The notes beneath the pieces are model-generated. The model was not told the origin of the DNA. It ran no database searches and was given only the letters and a program-made list of their open reading frames with translations. From Hyphomicrobiales bacterium (GTDB lineage: Bacteria; Pseudomonadota; Alphaproteobacteria; Rhizobiales; Rhizobiaceae): DNA of 64,000 nt. The stretch covers positions 237,078-301,077 of the forward strand of contig UCFC01000013.1 of assembly GCA_900471515.1 (NCBI GenBank). Direction: 5' to 3'. Both the position numbers and the translations under genes were made by a program. Below are positions 32,782 to 42,257 of the stretch, piece after piece; the stretch's first letter is position 1, and each line of letters opens with the position of its first letter.

Positions 32782-32853
32782 TTGTGATTTCTGCTGGAAC
32801 CCGCCCTTGCGCGAAAGCGCGGGGCGGGTTTCGCTTTGCCCGAAAGTGCCTCG

Positions 32854-33939
32854 ATGCGCGTAGACCTCTTCGATTTCGACCTGCCGGATGAACGCATTGC
32901 GCTGCGGCCCGCCGAGCCGCGCGACAGCGCGCGCCTGCTCGTCGTCGATCCGAATGGGCAGGCGCAGTTGTCGGATCACCGCGTCTTCGACCTGCCGTCC
33001 TTCCTGCGGGCCGGCGACGCACTGGTCTTCAACGATACCAAGGTCATTCCGGCCCAGCTCGAGGGCATCCGCCATCGCGAGGGCGCCGGCGGCCAGCAAG
33101 TTTCGGCGACGCTGCACATGCGCGTCGGCGCCAACAAGTGGAAAGCCTTTGCCAAGCCCGGCAAGCGCATCAAGGAGGGCGATCGCATCGCCTTCGGCCA
33201 CAGCGGCGAAAGCTGCCTGATCGGCGCGCTCGATGCCACAGTCGAGGAGAAGGGCGAGGCAGGCGAGGTGACGCTCGCTTTCGATCTTTCCGGTCCAGCG
33301 CTGGACGAGGCGATCGCCAGCGTCGGCCATATCCCGCTGCCGCCCTATATCGCGGCGAAGCGGCCGGAGGATGAGCGCGACCGCGCCGACTACCAGACCA
33401 TCTACGCGCGGGAGGAGGGTGCTGTTGCTGCCCCCACCGCCGGCCTGCATTTCACTCCTGCTCTCTTCGAGGCCCTCGACAAGGCCGGCATCGAGCGGCA
33501 TTTCGTGACGCTGCATGTCGGCGCCGGCACCTTCCTGCCGGTCAAGGCCGACGATACCGACGATCACAAGATGCATCTGGAAAGTGGTTACGTCAGCGCC
33601 GAGATCGCCGCGCGGCTGAATGCGGTCAGGCAAAGGGGCGGGCGCATCATCTGCGTCGGCACGACCTCGCTGCGGCTGATCGAAAGCGCCGCCGAAGAAA
33701 GCGGCAACATCAGGCCCTGGGCTGGCGCCACCGGCATCTTCATCACGCCGGGTTACCGTTTCAAGGCGGTCGACGTCCTCATGACCAACTTCCACCTGCC
33801 GCGCTCGACGCTCTTCATGCTGGTCGCCGCCTTCGCCGGTTTCGAAACCATGCACGCGGCCTATGAACACGCGATTGCGACAGGCTACCGCTTCTATTCC
33901 TACGGCGACGCGAGCCTCCTTTTCCGGAAAGACCGATGA
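32854..33939 (+). CDS. queA: S-adenosylmethionine:tRNA ribosyltransferase-isomerase
   Basis: Moves the ribosyl group of SAM onto 7-aminomethyl-7-deazaguanine in tRNA to form epoxyqueuosine. 361 aa. The [16 protein letters not shown] start matches QueA N-termini, so I placed the start at 32854 rather than at the TTG at 32836. Family segments seen: [46 protein letters not shown] and [10 protein letters not shown]. The stop overlaps the tgt start by 4 bp (ATGA), as expected for two consecutive steps in queuosine tRNA modification. Confidence 0.96.
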   Translation: MRVDLFDFDLPDERIALRPAEPRDSARLLVVDPNGQAQLSDHRVFDLPSFLRAGDALVFNDTKVIPAQLEGIRHREGAGGQQVSATLHMRVGANKWKAFAKPGKRIKEGDRIAFGHSGESCLIGALDATVEEKGEAGEVTLAFDLSGPALDEAIASVGHIPLPPYIAAKRPEDERDRADYQTIYAREEGAVAAPTAGLHFTPALFEALDKAGIERHFVTLHVGAGTFLPVKADDTDDHKMHLESGYVSAEIAARLNAVRQRGGRIICVGTTSLRLIESAAEESGNIRPWAGATGIFITPGYRFKAVDVLMTNFHLPRSTLFMLVAAFAGFETMHAAYEHAIATGYRFYSYGDASLLFRKDR

Positions 33940-35069
33940 CGACTGAGAACTTCCAGTTCACCCTGAAGAAGACCGATGGCGCCGCCCGTCTCGGTGAGGT
34001 TTCCATGCCGCGCGGTGTCATCCGCACGCCGGCCTTTATGCCGGTCGGCACGGTCGGTACGGTCAAGGCCATGTATCTCGACCAGGTGCGCGACACCGGC
34101 GCCGACATCATTCTCGGCAATACCTACCACCTGATGCTGCGTCCGACGGCCGAGCGTGTCGCCCGCCTCGGCGGCCTGCACAAGCTTATCCGCTGGGAAC
34201 ATCCGATCCTGACGGATTCCGGCGGCTTTCAGGTCATGTCGCTTTCCGGCCTGCGCAAGCTCGACGAGCAGGGCGTCACCTTCAAGTCGCATGTCGACGG
34301 CAGCCTGCATCACATGTCGCCGGAGCGTTCCATCGAGATCCAGGGCCTGCTCGGCTCCGATATTCAGATGCAGCTCGATGAATGCGTGGCATTGCCGGCC
34401 GAGCCGAAGGAAATCGAGCGCGCCATGGAGCTCTCGCTGCGCTGGGCCGAACGCTGCAAGGTCGCTTTCGGCAATCAGCCCGGCAAAGCGATGTTCGGCA
34501 TCGTCCAGGGCGGTGACGTGCCGGCCCTGCGTGTCCGCTCGGCCGAGGAACTCGCCAAGCTCGACCTCAAGGGCTACGCCGTCGGCGGCCTTGCGGTCGG
34601 CGAGCCGCAGGACGTCATGCTGAAAATGCTGGAAGAGACGCTGCCGGTCCTGCCGGGCGAAAAGCCGCGTTACCTGATGGGCGTCGGCACGCCTGACGAT
34701 ATCCTGAAATCCGTTGCCCGCGGAATTGACATGTTCGACTGCGTGATGCCGACCCGTTCGGGCCGTCACGGCTTGGCCTTCACCCGCCGCGGCAAGGTCA
34801 ATATCCGCAACGCCCGTCATGCGGAGGATATGCGCCCGCTCGACGAACAGTCGAACTGCCCGGCAACGCGCGATTATTCCCGCGCCTATCTCCACCATCT
34901 CGTCCGGGCCAACGAGGCGCTCGGCGGCATGCTGCTCTCCTGGCATAACCTGAACTATTATCAGGAACTGATGCAGGGTATCCGCAAGGCGATTGCCGAA
35001 GGCCGTTTTGCGGATTTCATGGCCGAGACGATCGAGGAATGGGCAAGGGGCGATATCGAACCGGTGTAA
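33936..35069 (+). CDS. tgt: Queuine tRNA-ribosyltransferase (tRNA-guanine transglycosylase)
   Basis: Exchanges G34 of GUN-anticodon tRNAs for preQ1. 377 aa. The DSGGFQ segment and the nucleophile region [13 protein letters not shown] are intact. The zinc site is unusual: where E. coli has CDCYTC, this protein has S306-N-C308-P-A-T311, so only one of three ligand Cys remains, although the HN of WHNLNYY (ligand His) is kept. Several rhizobial homologues are probably alike, but I cannot check here. It is translationally coupled to queA. Confidence 0.95.
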   Translation: MTTENFQFTLKKTDGAARLGEVSMPRGVIRTPAFMPVGTVGTVKAMYLDQVRDTGADIILGNTYHLMLRPTAERVARLGGLHKLIRWEHPILTDSGGFQVMSLSGLRKLDEQGVTFKSHVDGSLHHMSPERSIEIQGLLGSDIQMQLDECVALPAEPKEIERAMELSLRWAERCKVAFGNQPGKAMFGIVQGGDVPALRVRSAEELAKLDLKGYAVGGLAVGEPQDVMLKMLEETLPVLPGEKPRYLMGVGTPDDILKSVARGIDMFDCVMPTRSGRHGLAFTRRGKVNIRNARHAEDMRPLDEQSNCPATRDYSRAYLHHLVRANEALGGMLLSWHNLNYYQELMQGIRKAIAEGRFADFMAETIEEWARGDIEPV

Positions 35070-35137
35070 GGATCAGTTCGTCCTGGCGGCGGATGCGACA
35101 GGTTTGGCGGTTGGAGTTCCGGGCACAAGCATCGATT

Positions 35138-35356
35138 TCAACCTCTTGCGCACCGGCTCGTCAACAGCCCAACCCAAAGCTCGAAAAACAGAGACCAACC
35201 GGGGCCGTTGAAGGGAAAGAGGCTTTCCACGCCTGTGCTGGGAGTAAACAGGGCCGCTTTCAGCGGAAGCTCGGTCAGCTTGAAGACACCCCATCCGTTT
35301 TGAAGGGCGTAGCTCGCCAACCGGAAGAGAAAGAAGATATGGGGCCAGACAGCACC
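35138..35356 (-). pseudogene. Remnant of an acyltransferase family 3 (AT3) membrane protein
   Basis: On the minus strand, an open stretch of about 72 codons between stop codons encodes WPHIFFLFRLASYALQNG and then LFPFNGPGWSLFFELWV. The NGPxWSLFFEL motif is characteristic of acyltransferase-3 proteins, which are usually 330-400 aa with ten helices. Only one internal piece is left, with no start and with divergent sequence beyond the motif. It continues in frame directly after the DUF4864 stop codon. I infer a deleted AT3 gene between tgt and that gene. Confidence 0.55.
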
Positions 35357-35785
35357 TCATATGCCCTTGCTGTCGGCATTGGGCACGATCTGCACGCCGT
35401 TGATCTTGAAGCTGCCGTCAGGTTGGCGAGCGACTTGGTAGATTGCCGTCCAGTCCTTGCCGTCGCGGCCTGAAATCAGCACTTCCTGATAGATCATGGC
35501 CCCGTCGTCGATCGATCTGCTGCGCCCGAAGGCATAGTTGCCGGGGTGATAAACCGGCTCGTAACTCTTCTTCACCATGGCGAAGAAGACATTCTTGTCG
35601 GGATACATGGCCTTGATGCCGGGCGCGGCGAAGGAATAGGCCGTATCCGCATCGTCCTTGAGGAAGGCCCGGATCTGCGCCTCGATCATCGTCTGCGTCG
35701 TCTGGACGGGATCTTCGGCATAGGCGGGCACCCCCGACATCACGGATACGGCACACAGGATCAGCACTGCGAAGAATGCGCGCAT
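35357..35785 (-). CDS. DUF4864 family exported protein
   Basis: 142 aa protein with a signal peptide (MRAFFAVLILCAVSVMSGVPAYAED) and an NTF2-like DUF4864 domain: QTMIEAQIRAFLKDDADTAYSFAAPGIK, then FGRSRSIDDGAMIYQEVLISGRDGKDWTAIYQVARQPDGSFKING in fragments along the domain. It is probably periplasmic; function is unknown. Its downstream flank is the AT3 remnant; the upstream gene is a KAS II-like synthase on the same strand, 62 bp away. Confidence 0.88.
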   Translation of the reverse strand: MRAFFAVLILCAVSVMSGVPAYAEDPVQTTQTMIEAQIRAFLKDDADTAYSFAAPGIKAMYPDKNVFFAMVKKSYEPVYHPGNYAFGRSRSIDDGAMIYQEVLISGRDGKDWTAIYQVARQPDGSFKINGVQIVPNADSKGI

Positions 35786-35847
35786 GGGATCGCCTCCGGC
35801 TATATCCGGACAAGTGTAGGCGATTTTCGGCGCAAGGAAAGGGCCGG

Positions 35848-37113
35848 TCAGGACCAGCGGCGGAAGAGGGCGCTGGCGTTCACGCCGCCGAAGCCGAAGC
35901 CGTTTGTGATCGCGTATTCCATCGCCACCTTGCGGGCCGTGCCGCCGACGAGATCGATGCCCTCTGCCGCCGGGTCGGCCGTCTCCAGATTGCGCGTCGG
36001 CGGGGCGATCTGGTCGCGCAGCGCAAGGATCGTGAAGATGGCTTCAAGCCCGCCTGCGGCACCCAGGAGATGACCGGTCGCCGATTTGGTGGCGCTGACG
36101 GCAATGCCGCCGTCGCGGCCGAAGACCGTACCGATCGCTGCGATCTCGCCCTTGTCACCGACCGGTGTCGATGTCGCATGGGCGTTGAGATGCTTGACCT
36201 CGGAGACCGGAATCTTCGCCTGCCGCAATGCCGCTTCCATCGCCCGGCGGGCGCCGTCGCCGTCTTCCGGCCCCGCCGTCATGTGATAGGCATCGGCGGC
36301 CGTGCCGTAGCCGACCAGTTCGGCAAGCGGCGTCGCGCCGCGAGCCAGCGCGTGCTCAAGCGTTTCGATGACGAGAATGCCGGCCCCTTCGCCCATCACG
36401 AAGCCGTCTCGGGCCGTATCGAAGGGACGCGAAGCAAGTTCCGGCCTGTCGTTGAAACCGGTCGAGAGTGCGCGGGCCGCCGCAAAGCCGCCGAGGCTCA
36501 CCTTGTCGATGCAGGCTTCAGAACCGCCGCAGATAGCGACATCCGCCTCGCTGGAGCGGATCAGCCGTGCCGCATCGCCAATCGCCTGAACGCTTGCGGC
36601 GCAGGCCGTCACCGGCGCGCCGAGCGGTCCCTTGAAACCATAGCGGATGCTGACCTGACCCGCCGCCAGGTTGACGAGGAAGGACGGCACGGTAAAGGGC
36701 GAGAGCCGCCGCACGCCGCGTGTCTCGGCCGTGCGCACCGCATCGGCGATCGCCGGGAAGCCGCCGACGCCGGACGCGATGATCGTCGCGGTCCGCTCGC
36801 GCTCATCCACGCCCTCGGGCATCCATCCGGCCTGGCGCACCGCTTCGTCGGTCGCCATCATCGCGAACTGGATGAAGCGGTCCATCTTCTTTTGATCCTT
36901 GGGCGAGACCGCGCGGTCGGGATCGAAGCCGGCTCCCGCATCCTCCTCGATCGAGGGAACGACGCCGCCGACCTTTGCAGCAAGGTCGCCGACCACATCC
37001 TCCGGCAGCACGCGCAGACCGGAACCGCCCGCGACAAGCCTGTTCCATGCGGTCTCCACGCCGACGCCGAGCGGCGAAACAAGTCCCATGCCGGTGACAA
37101 CAATGCGTTCCAT
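35848..37113 (-). CDS. Beta-ketoacyl-ACP synthase II-like (FabF family)
   Basis: 421 aa thiolase-fold condensing enzyme that elongates acyl-ACP with malonyl-ACP. The catalytic triad is complete: C171 (TACAAS), H312 (NAHATSTPVGD) and H348 (SATGHLLGA). The ATG at 37113 has AAAGGA 8 nt upstream and gives MERIVVTGMGLVSPLG. It is not next to acpP or fabG, so it is probably an accessory paralogue rather than the main fabF. A specialised role, for example in very-long-chain or unusual acyl chains, is inference. Confidence 0.88.
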   Translation of the reverse strand: MERIVVTGMGLVSPLGVGVETAWNRLVAGGSGLRVLPEDVVGDLAAKVGGVVPSIEEDAGAGFDPDRAVSPKDQKKMDRFIQFAMMATDEAVRQAGWMPEGVDERERTATIIASGVGGFPAIADAVRTAETRGVRRLSPFTVPSFLVNLAAGQVSIRYGFKGPLGAPVTACAASVQAIGDAARLIRSSEADVAICGGSEACIDKVSLGGFAAARALSTGFNDRPELASRPFDTARDGFVMGEGAGILVIETLEHALARGATPLAELVGYGTAADAYHMTAGPEDGDGARRAMEAALRQAKIPVSEVKHLNAHATSTPVGDKGEIAAIGTVFGRDGGIAVSATKSATGHLLGAAGGLEAIFTILALRDQIAPPTRNLETADPAAEGIDLVGGTARKVAMEYAITNGFGFGGVNASALFRRWS

Positions 37114-37226
37114 GGATTCGTCCTTTCTAGAGCAAGTCCAGCATAAATGCGCAGTCGGTTTGCGTTCGGAATTGCGCAAAAACAAAGAGATCGAGCATTT
37201 CCGGCACTCCGGGGAAACGAGGTTTT

Positions 37227-37733
37227 CTAGGCATCGATGCCAAGATAATAAGCGCGCATGCGGGCAATCCGCTCGCGGTCGCTTTCCTCGGCTGCCGGCC
37301 CGGGCAGCAGGCAGGTGTTTTCGGGCTTGAGTTCTTCGCCATTGGCCGCATCCACCAGGACCGGCAGGCGTTCCTCGCCGGAGGCGGCATTGCCGAGCAG
37401 GAAGGCAAGGTCCTCTTGCGGAACGTGCCGGCGTCCCCAGGAAAACAGAGCCATCAGAACAGGGAAGAAATCGCGCCCCTTGGCCGTCAGCACATATTCG
37501 TAGCGGGCGGGGCGCTCGCTATAGAGCCGCTTCTCGAACAGCTCCTCCTCGATCAGATGCGCGAGCCGCCGCGTCAGGATATTCGGCGCAATGCCGAGGC
37601 TCTTCTGGAATTCGTCGAAACGCGTCAGCCCCTGAAAGGCGTCGCGGAGGATCATCATGCTCCACCAGTCGCCGACGCTGTCGAGCGCGCGCGCGGCCGG
37701 GCATCTGAAATTGGCGAAGCTTGTTCGTTGCAT
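37227..37733 (-). CDS. HxlR family winged-helix transcriptional regulator
   Basis: 168 aa HxlR/MarR-like regulator. CPAARALDSVGDWWSMMILRDAFQGLTRFDEFQ (in sections) is the HxlR signature, with Cys near residue 11. The wing follows at RPARYEYVLTAKGRDFFPVL. A C-terminal extension of about 60 residues follows. I chose the ATG at 37733 (MQRTSFANFRCP); in-frame ATGs at 37763, 37766 and 37775 lie within tandem palindromes. No ribosome binding site is seen for any of these starts. The palindromes overlap the start, so autoregulation is likely. Confidence 0.88.
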   Translation of the reverse strand: MQRTSFANFRCPAARALDSVGDWWSMMILRDAFQGLTRFDEFQKSLGIAPNILTRRLAHLIEEELFEKRLYSERPARYEYVLTAKGRDFFPVLMALFSWGRRHVPQEDLAFLLGNAASGEERLPVLVDAANGEELKPENTCLLPGPAAEESDRERIARMRAYYLGIDA

Positions 37734-37776
37734 GATGCAAGTCACTACAGAAGTCACTTGCATCATGCAAGTCACT
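37728..37776 (+). promoter_or_regulatory. Tandem palindromic operator at the HxlR gene start
   Basis: Two copies of TTGCATGATGCAAGTCACT (second copy with C at the palindrome centre) begin at 37728 and 37758, exactly 30 bp apart. Each contains the perfect palindrome TTGCAT-N-ATGCAA. AAGTCACT occurs three times (37739, 37751 and 37769). The first copy includes the regulator's ATG. About three helical turns between centres would place two dimers on one face of DNA. Confidence 0.65.
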
Positions 37777-37934
37777 TGTCAGCCTTTGTCCCGCCCGAAG
37801 ATCCGCGCCGGAAGAACGCCGGTTACGAGACCTCCGCGTGGCCGATGGGGCGCATCCACATCGGCATGCGGCAAGAAAAAGGGCTCCGCAAAGGAGCCCC
37901 GTGAGGTCCGCCGCCTGAAGACGTCGCGCCGCTT

Positions 37935-40283
37935 TCAAAGAAACAGGAAGTCGTCGTGATGAAGCGTCGCCAGATTGGTGAGCGTCGCAACCTGAACGGC
38001 CGCACCGCGCCCGTTTCCGTCGGCATCGTAGAAAAGCGCGCCGCTGGACTGGTTGTAGATGAGCCTGTCGTTCCCATCCATTGCCTTGATGCCGATAACG
38101 AAATTGGCCGATGAGAAGCTGGACGGATCGATCGCTGCGAAGATGTCATGGTCGAGCACGATCTTGTCGCCGGCCGCTGCGGAAAAATCTTCTATCTTGT
38201 CGACATTGCTCGCCTTGCTCGGCTTTGTGCTGAATACGAAATAATCCGCCCCGGCGCCGCCGTTCAGGGTGTCTATGCCGCCGCCGCCAATCAGCCGGTC
38301 GTTCCCCAGGCCGCCGTAAATGATGTTGGCGCCGGTATTGCCCGTCAGGACGTTGTCCGCATCGTTGCCGGTAGCGCTGAGCGCTGCCGAACCTGACAGC
38401 GTCAGATTTTCCACCGTGCCCAGCGCATTCGCCAGATTGAAGGAAATGGAGGAGACGACGGTGTCGTTGCCGCCGCCGTTGGTCTCGTCGACGATATCGC
38501 CCGCCGATTCGACTGTGTAGGTATCATCCCCCAATCCGCCGGCCATACGATCGGCGCCCTTCATGCCGTTGAGATTGTTGTCCCCTGAATTGCCGGTGAG
38601 GATATTGGCTGAGCCGTTGCCGGTCGCATCGATATCGGCCGTGCCGATCAGGATGAGGTTCTCAACGGTCCCGGTCACATGGTCCGTGTCTCCCAGGCTG
38701 AGGGAAATGTAGGATTTGATCGTGTCCTTGCCGGAGCCTCCGGCCTCTATGACCATGTCGTCGGCATTGTCGACGATATAGGTGTCGTCACCGGCCTTGC
38801 CTGTCATACTGTCCCCGCCAGCGCCGCCATTCAGCACATTTGCCCCGGAATTGCCGACGAGAATGTTGGCGAGGCCATTGCCGGTGGCGTTGATGCTGGC
38901 GCTGCCGGTCAGGGTCAGGTTCTCCACGGCGCCGATCACATGCGCAGGATCCCCGAGGCTGAAACTGATCGACGACATGACGGTATCGGTCCCGCCGCCG
39001 CGGCTTTCGTCGACGATGTCGGTCGGCGAGGTGACGGTGAATATATCGTCGCCGGTACCGCCATAAATGTGGCCGGGTTCCTGCGGCGCACCTGCGCCCG
39101 CTGCGATGTTGATGATGATCGGATGGTCGACGACATCCACGTTCAGCGAGGAGACGTTGCTGAAGCTCTTGACGGGCGAGCTGCCCGTCAGCGGATCGTA
39201 GACCTGCACCGTCCCGAAAGCGCCACCCAGATTGACGTTGACGCTGGCCGTTGCCGCCTGGATCGCCTTGTCGGTCGTCTGGTTCCAGATATCCGGTTCG
39301 TTCCAGATGATGATCTGGTAGCTGCCGTCGGATTTCTCCGTCAGGTAGCTTCGCGCCGTCGATGGCAGCCCGCTGATCGAATAGTTGAGCGTTCCCGGAT
39401 TGAAGGTCGCCTGCGTTGCCCCGTCATCCCCAAGGATTTCCGTCAGGTTATGGATCGCCGTTGCCGCCGGCTTGGGGGAATAATCCAGGCGAAACAGCCC
39501 GAAATGCTTTTCCTGGTCGGCGCCTCCCGGATCGGAATAGGCATCGAGAAGCTGATAGATGAACGTCCCTTTCGATCCGAGAAAGGCGCCGTCCATCAGC
39601 GTGTTGAGAAGCAGCTTCGCCTGCGTCGTCTCATCGACGCCTTCCCAACCGCCATTTGTATCGGCGGCCAGCGACGTGTGGTAGCCGATTTCGGTGATGG
39701 TCAGCGGCTTGCCGGGGTCGGCGCTCATCTGGTCGCCGGATTCGCGCTGGAGCCAGGTGAAGGGCTGGTCGCCCTCCTTCGCATAGGTGTGGATCGTCGT
39801 GTAGTCGTTGGAAGAGGCAACCGTGTAACCGGTAAAGCCGAGAACCGGAATGCCCTTCAAAAGCGGGTCGGCATTTACCGCGTTGAACAGGTCCTTCTGG
39901 TAGGCGAGTGCGGCGGCCTCTCCCGACAGTCCCTTGTAGGAGACGGGCCAGTTGTTGACTTCGTTCGGGCCTTCGATGCCGACGATCGAACCGGGATGCG
40001 CCTCCACGAAGGCGTGCAGCCTCTGGACGACGGTGGCAGGAGTATCGTCACGCCCCGAGACGAAGACGAATTTTATGCCGGCATCCGCCGCATCCCCGAG
40101 ATGGCCCTGACCATAGGGGTCGGAAGCGAGGGTAGGGGCATGATCGCGAACCGTGTCGAGGCCGAGATAGTCCAGGGCTTCAACAACCTCTGCGATATTG
40201 GCGTATTTTCCATCCGTGTAATCGATGTGCGTATCAATTCCGAAGGAGTCGATAACATCATTAATTCTAACAGCTTGGACCAT
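37935..40283 (-). CDS. Secreted glycoside hydrolase-like protein with C-terminal RTX (Ca-binding) repeats
   Basis: 782 aa. Residues 1-330 look like a clan GH-A glycosidase (TIM barrel): GIEGPNEVNNW with acid/base candidate E108, and TITEIGYHTS with nucleophile candidate E198. Residues about 405-690 contain three imperfect 90-110-residue repeats, each starting VENL(T/I)L-G-A and holding GGxGxD nonapeptides (GGTGDDIFT, GKAGDDTYI, GGLGDDTYT, GGAGADYFV). The C-terminus ends DDFLFL, a typical uncleaved type I secretion signal; there is no N-terminal signal. The substrate is unknown. It is divergent from an ABC exporter operon, which is its probable exporter. Confidence 0.88.
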   Translation of the reverse strand: MVQAVRINDVIDSFGIDTHIDYTDGKYANIAEVVEALDYLGLDTVRDHAPTLASDPYGQGHLGDAADAGIKFVFVSGRDDTPATVVQRLHAFVEAHPGSIVGIEGPNEVNNWPVSYKGLSGEAAALAYQKDLFNAVNADPLLKGIPVLGFTGYTVASSNDYTTIHTYAKEGDQPFTWLQRESGDQMSADPGKPLTITEIGYHTSLAADTNGGWEGVDETTQAKLLLNTLMDGAFLGSKGTFIYQLLDAYSDPGGADQEKHFGLFRLDYSPKPAATAIHNLTEILGDDGATQATFNPGTLNYSISGLPSTARSYLTEKSDGSYQIIIWNEPDIWNQTTDKAIQAATASVNVNLGGAFGTVQVYDPLTGSSPVKSFSNVSSLNVDVVDHPIIINIAAGAGAPQEPGHIYGGTGDDIFTVTSPTDIVDESRGGGTDTVMSSISFSLGDPAHVIGAVENLTLTGSASINATGNGLANILVGNSGANVLNGGAGGDSMTGKAGDDTYIVDNADDMVIEAGGSGKDTIKSYISLSLGDTDHVTGTVENLILIGTADIDATGNGSANILTGNSGDNNLNGMKGADRMAGGLGDDTYTVESAGDIVDETNGGGNDTVVSSISFNLANALGTVENLTLSGSAALSATGNDADNVLTGNTGANIIYGGLGNDRLIGGGGIDTLNGGAGADYFVFSTKPSKASNVDKIEDFSAAAGDKIVLDHDIFAAIDPSSFSSANFVIGIKAMDGNDRLIYNQSSGALFYDADGNGRGAAVQVATLTNLATLHHDDFLFL

Positions 40284-40460
40284 TATTGCGCTCCTCGCCC
40301 GGAAGTAGAATTTGCTGCTTTGATGGTATAGTGATTCTCTTCAAAAGCAATTTGACTCTATACAGTGGAATCCGCCAAAGTTATGGTCTGTTAATCATAT
40401 TGTATTGCTCGCAATATGTTTGCGAAGCGGCGGCTGAATTGCCCTGTACAATCAGTCAGG

Positions 40461-42257
40461 ATGTTCCACGGAGATTCGATATTGAACGGACTTGGCATCT
40501 CGCCGGCTCGTCAGGGCGGGAAAGACCTCGCCGCAGAGGCGATGCGACGCAGCCGCGGAGGGTTGATTGCCGTCGCCGTTGCCAGTGCCCTGGTCAATTT
40601 GCTTTATCTGACCAGTTCCTTCTTCATGCTGCAGGTCTACGACCGCATCATACCGAGCCGCAGCATCCCGTCGCTGATTGCGCTCGCTCTTCTGGCATTG
40701 CTGCTTTATGCCTTCCAGGGCGCTTTCGAACTTGTGCGCGGGCGCATCCTGGTGCGCATATCCGGTGTCTTCGACGAGGTGATGAGCCGCCGTGTGTTCA
40801 AGGCGACGCTCAAGGCGCCGCTCAAGGGCAGGGCGGCGGGCGATGGCCTCTCCCTGCTGCGCGACTTCGATCAGGTTCGCAGCTTTCTTTCCAGCTCCGG
40901 CCCATCAGCCTTTTTCGATCTGCCCTGGGTGCCGCTTTATGTCGGCATCTGCTTCCTGTTCCATCCCATCATCGGCATCATTGCCATTTGCGGTGCGCTG
41001 ATCCTGATGGTGCTGACCTATCTGACGAACAGAAGTTCGCAGGCTTCAACCAGGAGGGTCCATGAACTCGCGACCGAAAGAAACGCGCTCGCAAGTGCGG
41101 CGCAGCGCAATGCGGAAGTGGTCCAGGCCATGGGCATGGCTGACGAACTCGCCGACAGCTGGTCGGCACGCAACGATGCCTATCGCGAGGTGCAAGGCAG
41201 CAATGCCGATACGGTCAACGGCTACGCGATCGTCTCGAAGATCTTCCGCATGGCGCTGCAATCGGGCGTGCTTGCCGCCGGTGCCGTGCTGGTTATCGAA
41301 AACATGGCTTCGGGCGGCATCATCATTGCCGCTTCCATCCTGACATCGCGGGCGCTGGCACCGGTCGAGCAGGCGATCGCCAATTGGAAGGGTTTCGTCG
41401 CGGCCCAGCAATCCTGGAGCCGGCTGCGCCAGATGCTGGCCCTGTTGCCCGAAACGGTTTCGCCGCTGGCGTTGCCGGCACCCTCCCATGAGCTTTCCGT
41501 CGAGGCGGTCTCAAGCGGCCCACCCGGCAGGCAGGAACTCATCGTCCAGGGGGTCAGTTTCACGCTGGCGGCAGGCAGCGCGCTCGGCATCATCGGCCCG
41601 AGCGCTTCGGGAAAATCCTCGCTGGTGCGCGCCATCGTGGGCCTCTGGCCCGTGTATCGCGGTTCGGTGCGCATCGACGGCGCAGCGCTCGGCCAGTGGG
41701 ATGACGCCGCGCTCGGGCGCCATATCGGCTACCTGCCGCAGGATGTGGAACTCTTTGCCGGCACCGTCGCGCAGAACATTGCGCGTTTTCGCAGGGATGC
41801 GAAGGCAGAGGAAATTATCGCGGCAGCGCGCAATGCCGGCGTTCACGATCTCATCCTGCGGCTCCCCAAAGGCTATGAGACCGAAATAGGGCCTGATGGT
41901 TCCATGCTCTCCGCCGGCCAGCGTCAGCGCATCGCGCTTGCCCGCGCGCTCTACCGCGATCCCTTCCTCGTCGTGCTCGACGAGCCGAATTCCAACCTGG
42001 ATATCGACGGCGAGATGGCATTGGCGGGTGCGATAGCGGGCATTCGCCAGCGGGCCGGCATCGTCATCGTCGTCGCCCATCGTCCAAGCACGCTTTCGAG
42101 CGTCGATCTCGTCCTGGCGATGCGCGACGGGCAGGCGCTGGCTTTCGGCCCGAAAGACCTCGTGCTTGCCAAGGTCATCCGCACCGACAATCTGACCGAA
42201 CAGCCAAGACATGCGGCATTGAAGGTGGTTGGCGACGAAACGGAGCAGGGCAGATGA
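40461..42257 (+). CDS. Type I secretion system ABC transporter, PrtD family
   Basis: 598 aa half-transporter with an N-terminal six-helix membrane domain (about residues 30-310) and a C-terminal ATPase: Walker A GPSASGKSS near 380, signature LSAGQRQR near 483 (LSAGQ is usual in PrtD exporters), Walker B FLVVLDEP near 503 and H-loop VVAHR. There is no C39 or CLD domain, as in protease/lipase exporters. The start is uncertain: ATG 40461 is chosen; ATG 40416 and TTG 40482 (preceded by GGAG) are alternatives. It overlaps the HlyD gene by 4 bp and is divergent from the RTX glycosidase gene. The outer-membrane partner (TolC) is not in this window. Confidence 0.92.
   Translation: MFHGDSILNGLGISPARQGGKDLAAEAMRRSRGGLIAVAVASALVNLLYLTSSFFMLQVYDRIIPSRSIPSLIALALLALLLYAFQGAFELVRGRILVRISGVFDEVMSRRVFKATLKAPLKGRAAGDGLSLLRDFDQVRSFLSSSGPSAFFDLPWVPLYVGICFLFHPIIGIIAICGALILMVLTYLTNRSSQASTRRVHELATERNALASAAQRNAEVVQAMGMADELADSWSARNDAYREVQGSNADTVNGYAIVSKIFRMALQSGVLAAGAVLVIENMASGGIIIAASILTSRALAPVEQAIANWKGFVAAQQSWSRLRQMLALLPETVSPLALPAPSHELSVEAVSSGPPGRQELIVQGVSFTLAAGSALGIIGPSASGKSSLVRAIVGLWPVYRGSVRIDGAALGQWDDAALGRHIGYLPQDVELFAGTVAQNIARFRRDAKAEEIIAAARNAGVHDLILRLPKGYETEIGPDGSMLSAGQRQRIALARALYRDPFLVVLDEPNSNLDIDGEMALAGAIAGIRQRAGIVIVVAHRPSTLSSVDLVLAMRDGQALAFGPKDLVLAKVIRTDNLTEQPRHAALKVVGDETEQGR

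Noticed and set aside
35073..35360. Alternative 95-aa minus-strand frame over the tgt-DUF4864 gap.
   Set aside because: It is out of frame with the recognisable acyltransferase-3 stretch and has no features of its own.
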